This document shows positions 59,129 through 60,863 of a DNA stretch of 60,863 nt, piece after piece. The translations under genes were made by a program, and so were the position numbers. Under the pieces are notes generated by a model, which was not told the origin of the DNA, did not search any database, and saw only the letters and a program-made list of their open reading frames with translations. Source of the DNA: Saccharopolyspora shandongensis (GTDB taxonomy: Bacteria > Actinomycetota > Actinomycetes > Mycobacteriales > Pseudonocardiaceae); assembly GCF_900106995.1 (NCBI RefSeq), contig NZ_FNOK01000060.1:1-60863 (forward strand), given 5' to 3'. The first letter of the stretch is position 1, and every line of letters begins with the position of its first letter.

Positions 59129-60106
59129 GTGCGGTTCGAGCAACTTCGATACCTGGAAGCGGCACTGCGCACGGGTTCGTTCCGGCAGGCAGCGAGAGAA
59201 CTCGGTGTCTCGCAGCCGACGATCACCAGCCAGGTACAGCGTCTCGAAGAGGATCTCGGACTCGTTCTCGTGCGCCGGGGAGCCCAAGGTGTACGTCCAA
59301 CGGACGCGGCTGAGCGAATCCTGCCGCACGCGATGGCGGCGATTCGGATCGAAGATCTACTACGCCAGGAAGCCAGCGTCATCGACGGTTTGCGCGCCGG
59401 CACTGTTCGGCTCGCAACGGTGTCGACCGGCAGCATGCTCGTGCTACCCGATGTTGTCCGGCGGATGCACACCGAACACCCGAACATTCGCTTCGAGGTC
59501 ACCGAAGGCGGGACCTACGACGTCCGCGAAGGGCTCACCAGCGGGCAATACGACATGGGCCTGCTGATTCGGCTCGACGAGCCGGATGAAATCGACGAGG
59601 ACGATCAGCTGCACTACACCGATCTGGTCTCAGGGCGCCTCGTCCTCTGCGTTCCGGACGCCCACCCGCTGGCCAGCGCCGAGACGTTCGACGTCAACGA
59701 CCTCAGCGGCGAGCCCCTCATCACCTACAAGAAGGGCAGCATTCTCCGGGCGGCATTCGACAGAATGCTCAAGGGCGTCGATGCTCGCTTCATCTACCTC
59801 ACGGACGGCGCGGAAACGGTCCAGCGCATGGTGCGCGCGGGCGTTGGCATCTCGATCGCGAACACGTTGGCAACCTCGACCGTCAGCGGCAACGGTGTCA
59901 CGCTGATCCCGATCCGCGAGCCGTGGGCCAAGACGACACTTTCAGTCGCAGTTCGATCTGGAGAGCTGCGCGGACCGATCGTCCAGTTGATTCTGCGTGA
60001 AATCCGGGAGATCGTGCACGAAAAGACCGGTGATCCGTTCACCGGGCAGAAAAACGTGCGATCCGAACTCGCGGATCCGGGAGCGGCGCTGCAATTCTCG
60101 AAGTAG
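59129..60106 (+). CDS. LysR-family regulator
   Basis: A 325-residue LTTR: HTH RYLEAALRTGSFRQAARELGVSQPTITSQVQRLEEDLGL, then effector domain with VRLATVSTGSMLVLPDVVRRM, YDMGLLIRLDEPDE and VRAGVGISIANTLA. GTG 59129. It is transcribed in the same direction as the preceding BVMO set and the following quinone oxidoreductase gene. Not divergent, so the target is uncertain; the two palindromes just upstream suggest autoregulation, and the catabolic genes on either side are natural targets. Confidence 0.9.
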   Translation: MRFEQLRYLEAALRTGSFRQAARELGVSQPTITSQVQRLEEDLGLVLVRRGAQGVRPTDAAERILPHAMAAIRIEDLLRQEASVIDGLRAGTVRLATVSTGSMLVLPDVVRRMHTEHPNIRFEVTEGGTYDVREGLTSGQYDMGLLIRLDEPDEIDEDDQLHYTDLVSGRLVLCVPDAHPLASAETFDVNDLSGEPLITYKKGSILRAAFDRMLKGVDARFIYLTDGAETVQRMVRAGVGISIANTLATSTVSGNGVTLIPIREPWAKTTLSVAVRSGELRGPIVQLILREIREIVHEKTGDPFTGQKNVRSELADPGAALQFSK

Positions 60107-60252
60107 CCGGGATCGACCATGCGGCGGATCGCTGAGCACGCGACACCGACGCGAGCCACCGGTCACGACACCGACCCGTATCGCATCGAGCTGGAATGGT
60201 GATAGCCAACGGTGTCTAGCACGGAGACTCGACCATCCATACAGTCGGCGCC

Positions 60253-60863
60253 ATGAAGGCGGCGCACATCTCCAAGCTCAATGGCCCCGACGCAGTTGAG
60301 ATCGTTGACGTCGAGGCGCCAGAACCCAATGCCGGCCAGGTGCTCATCGAGGTGCATGCCGCCGGTGTCTCGTTCCCCGAGGTGCTGCAGACACGCGGCC
60401 GGTACCAGGTGAAGCCGGACCTCCCGTTCATTCCCGGCGCCGAGGTCGGTGGTGTCGTCATCCAAGCACCCCCGAACACCGGCCTCAAACCCGGTGACCG
60501 GGTAGCCGCCCTGTCATTCCTCGGCGGATTCGCGGAATACACGGTCGCGGATCCCGAAACCACCTTCAAGATCCCGGACAACATGTCCTTCGAGCAAGCC
60601 GCGGCCGTACCGTTCAACTACCTCACCGCACACTTCGCCCTGCAGCCACGCGGCCGACTGACCGAAGGCGAATCCGTGCTCGTCCACGGCGCCGCCGGCG
60701 GAATCGGAACGGCCTCCATCCAGACGGCCAAGGCATTCGGAGCCGGCCAGGTCATCGCGGTCACCTCGACCGACGAAAAAGGCCGCACCGCAATCGATGC
60801 CGGCGCCGACGAATACGTACTGGCAGACGGATTCAAAGACCCGGTCAAAGAACACACCAAGGG
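60253..60863 (+). CDS. Zinc-independent quinone oxidoreductase (MDR), 3' end outside window
   Basis: The first 203 residues of a medium-chain NAD(P)H:quinone oxidoreductase: MKAAHISKLNGPDAVEIV, VLIEVHAAGVSFPEVLQTRGRY, LPFIPGAEVGGVV, then the NADPH motif LVHGAAGGIGTASIQTAKAFGA and VIAVTSTDEKG. The catalytic-zinc Cys of alcohol dehydrogenases is absent (SFPEV in its place), as in QOR-type enzymes. It would reduce quinones or enones with NADPH. Continues past the window end with the frame still open. No strong SD precedes the ATG. Confidence 0.85.
   Translation, partial: MKAAHISKLNGPDAVEIVDVEAPEPNAGQVLIEVHAAGVSFPEVLQTRGRYQVKPDLPFIPGAEVGGVVIQAPPNTGLKPGDRVAALSFLGGFAEYTVADPETTFKIPDNMSFEQAAAVPFNYLTAHFALQPRGRLTEGESVLVHGAAGGIGTASIQTAKAFGAGQVIAVTSTDEKGRTAIDAGADEYVLADGFKDPVKEHTK

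Noticed and set aside
1..60863. CRISPR arrays, rRNA or tRNA genes, phage or transposase genes
   Set aside because: Looked for regularly spaced repeats, tRNA arms and DDE or serine-recombinase motifs; none found. Only the two-copy structured repeat and small inverted repeats were seen.

Overview
The window is GC-rich actinomycete DNA. A single EmbC-type cell-wall arabinosyltransferase, Tat and lipoprotein signals, many GTG/TTG starts with strong Shine-Dalgarno sites, and the regulator mix point to Pseudonocardiaceae; Saccharopolyspora is my best guess, from gene content only. No rRNA, tRNA, CRISPR array or intact insertion sequence was seen. Nearly all of it is accessory catabolism, organised as adjacent modules each with its own regulator.

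Region by region. (1) 0-9.4 kb: end of a glutaminase, an alpha/beta hydrolase, then a leftward operon (LacI regulator, FAD oxidoreductase, hydantoinase-A-like protein, HExxH protein, permease, Tat-exported propeller-like protein) behind a palindromic operator. (2) 9.8-12.8 kb: emb arabinosyltransferase. (3) 14.4-19.5 kb: four tightly coupled genes that reproduce the unusual domain split of the methylxanthine N7-demethylase NdmCDE: an oxygenase with no Rieske cluster, a reductase carrying an extra N-terminal Rieske domain, and a GST-like protein. They are followed by an NCS2 purine permease fused to an OHCU-decarboxylase domain. (4) 19.6-23.5 kb: GYD protein, class A beta-lactamase lipoprotein, and a WXG100-like three-gene set. 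(5) 23.8-37.9 kb: an indole-3-acetate (iac) catabolic locus, iacABCDEF leftward and sensor kinase, iacG, a small protein and iacH rightward, with a FixJ-type response regulator, a SnoaL-like protein, a broken transporter and catB-catA-catC. Together these would convert IAA to catechol and on toward the beta-ketoadipate pathway. An 18-bp motif recurs at three promoter regions here.

(6) 38-40.4 kb: glycosyltransferase and lipoprotein. (7) 40.8-47.1 kb: flavoprotein aromatic hydroxylase, YtcJ-type amidohydrolase, MHS transporter and divergent LysR. (8) 47.3-48.5 kb: TetR regulator and DUF1348 protein sharing a promoter with twin operators. (9) 48.6-54.7 kb: a cytochrome P450 with its own ferredoxin and ferredoxin reductase, an NDP-forming acyl-CoA ligase, and several gene remnants. 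(10) 55.1-60.9 kb: hydrolase, Baeyer-Villiger monooxygenase of the 4-hydroxyacetophenone type, SDR, LysR and a quinone oxidoreductase cut by the window end; this looks like a ketone degradation unit.

Two intergenic regions (31.1 and 53.2 kb) carry copies of one structured repeat whose hairpins vary by compensating changes. The strongest leads are the actinobacterial ndmCDE-like operon with its permease-decarboxylase fusion, the iac-cat locus with its shared motif, and this structured repeat.
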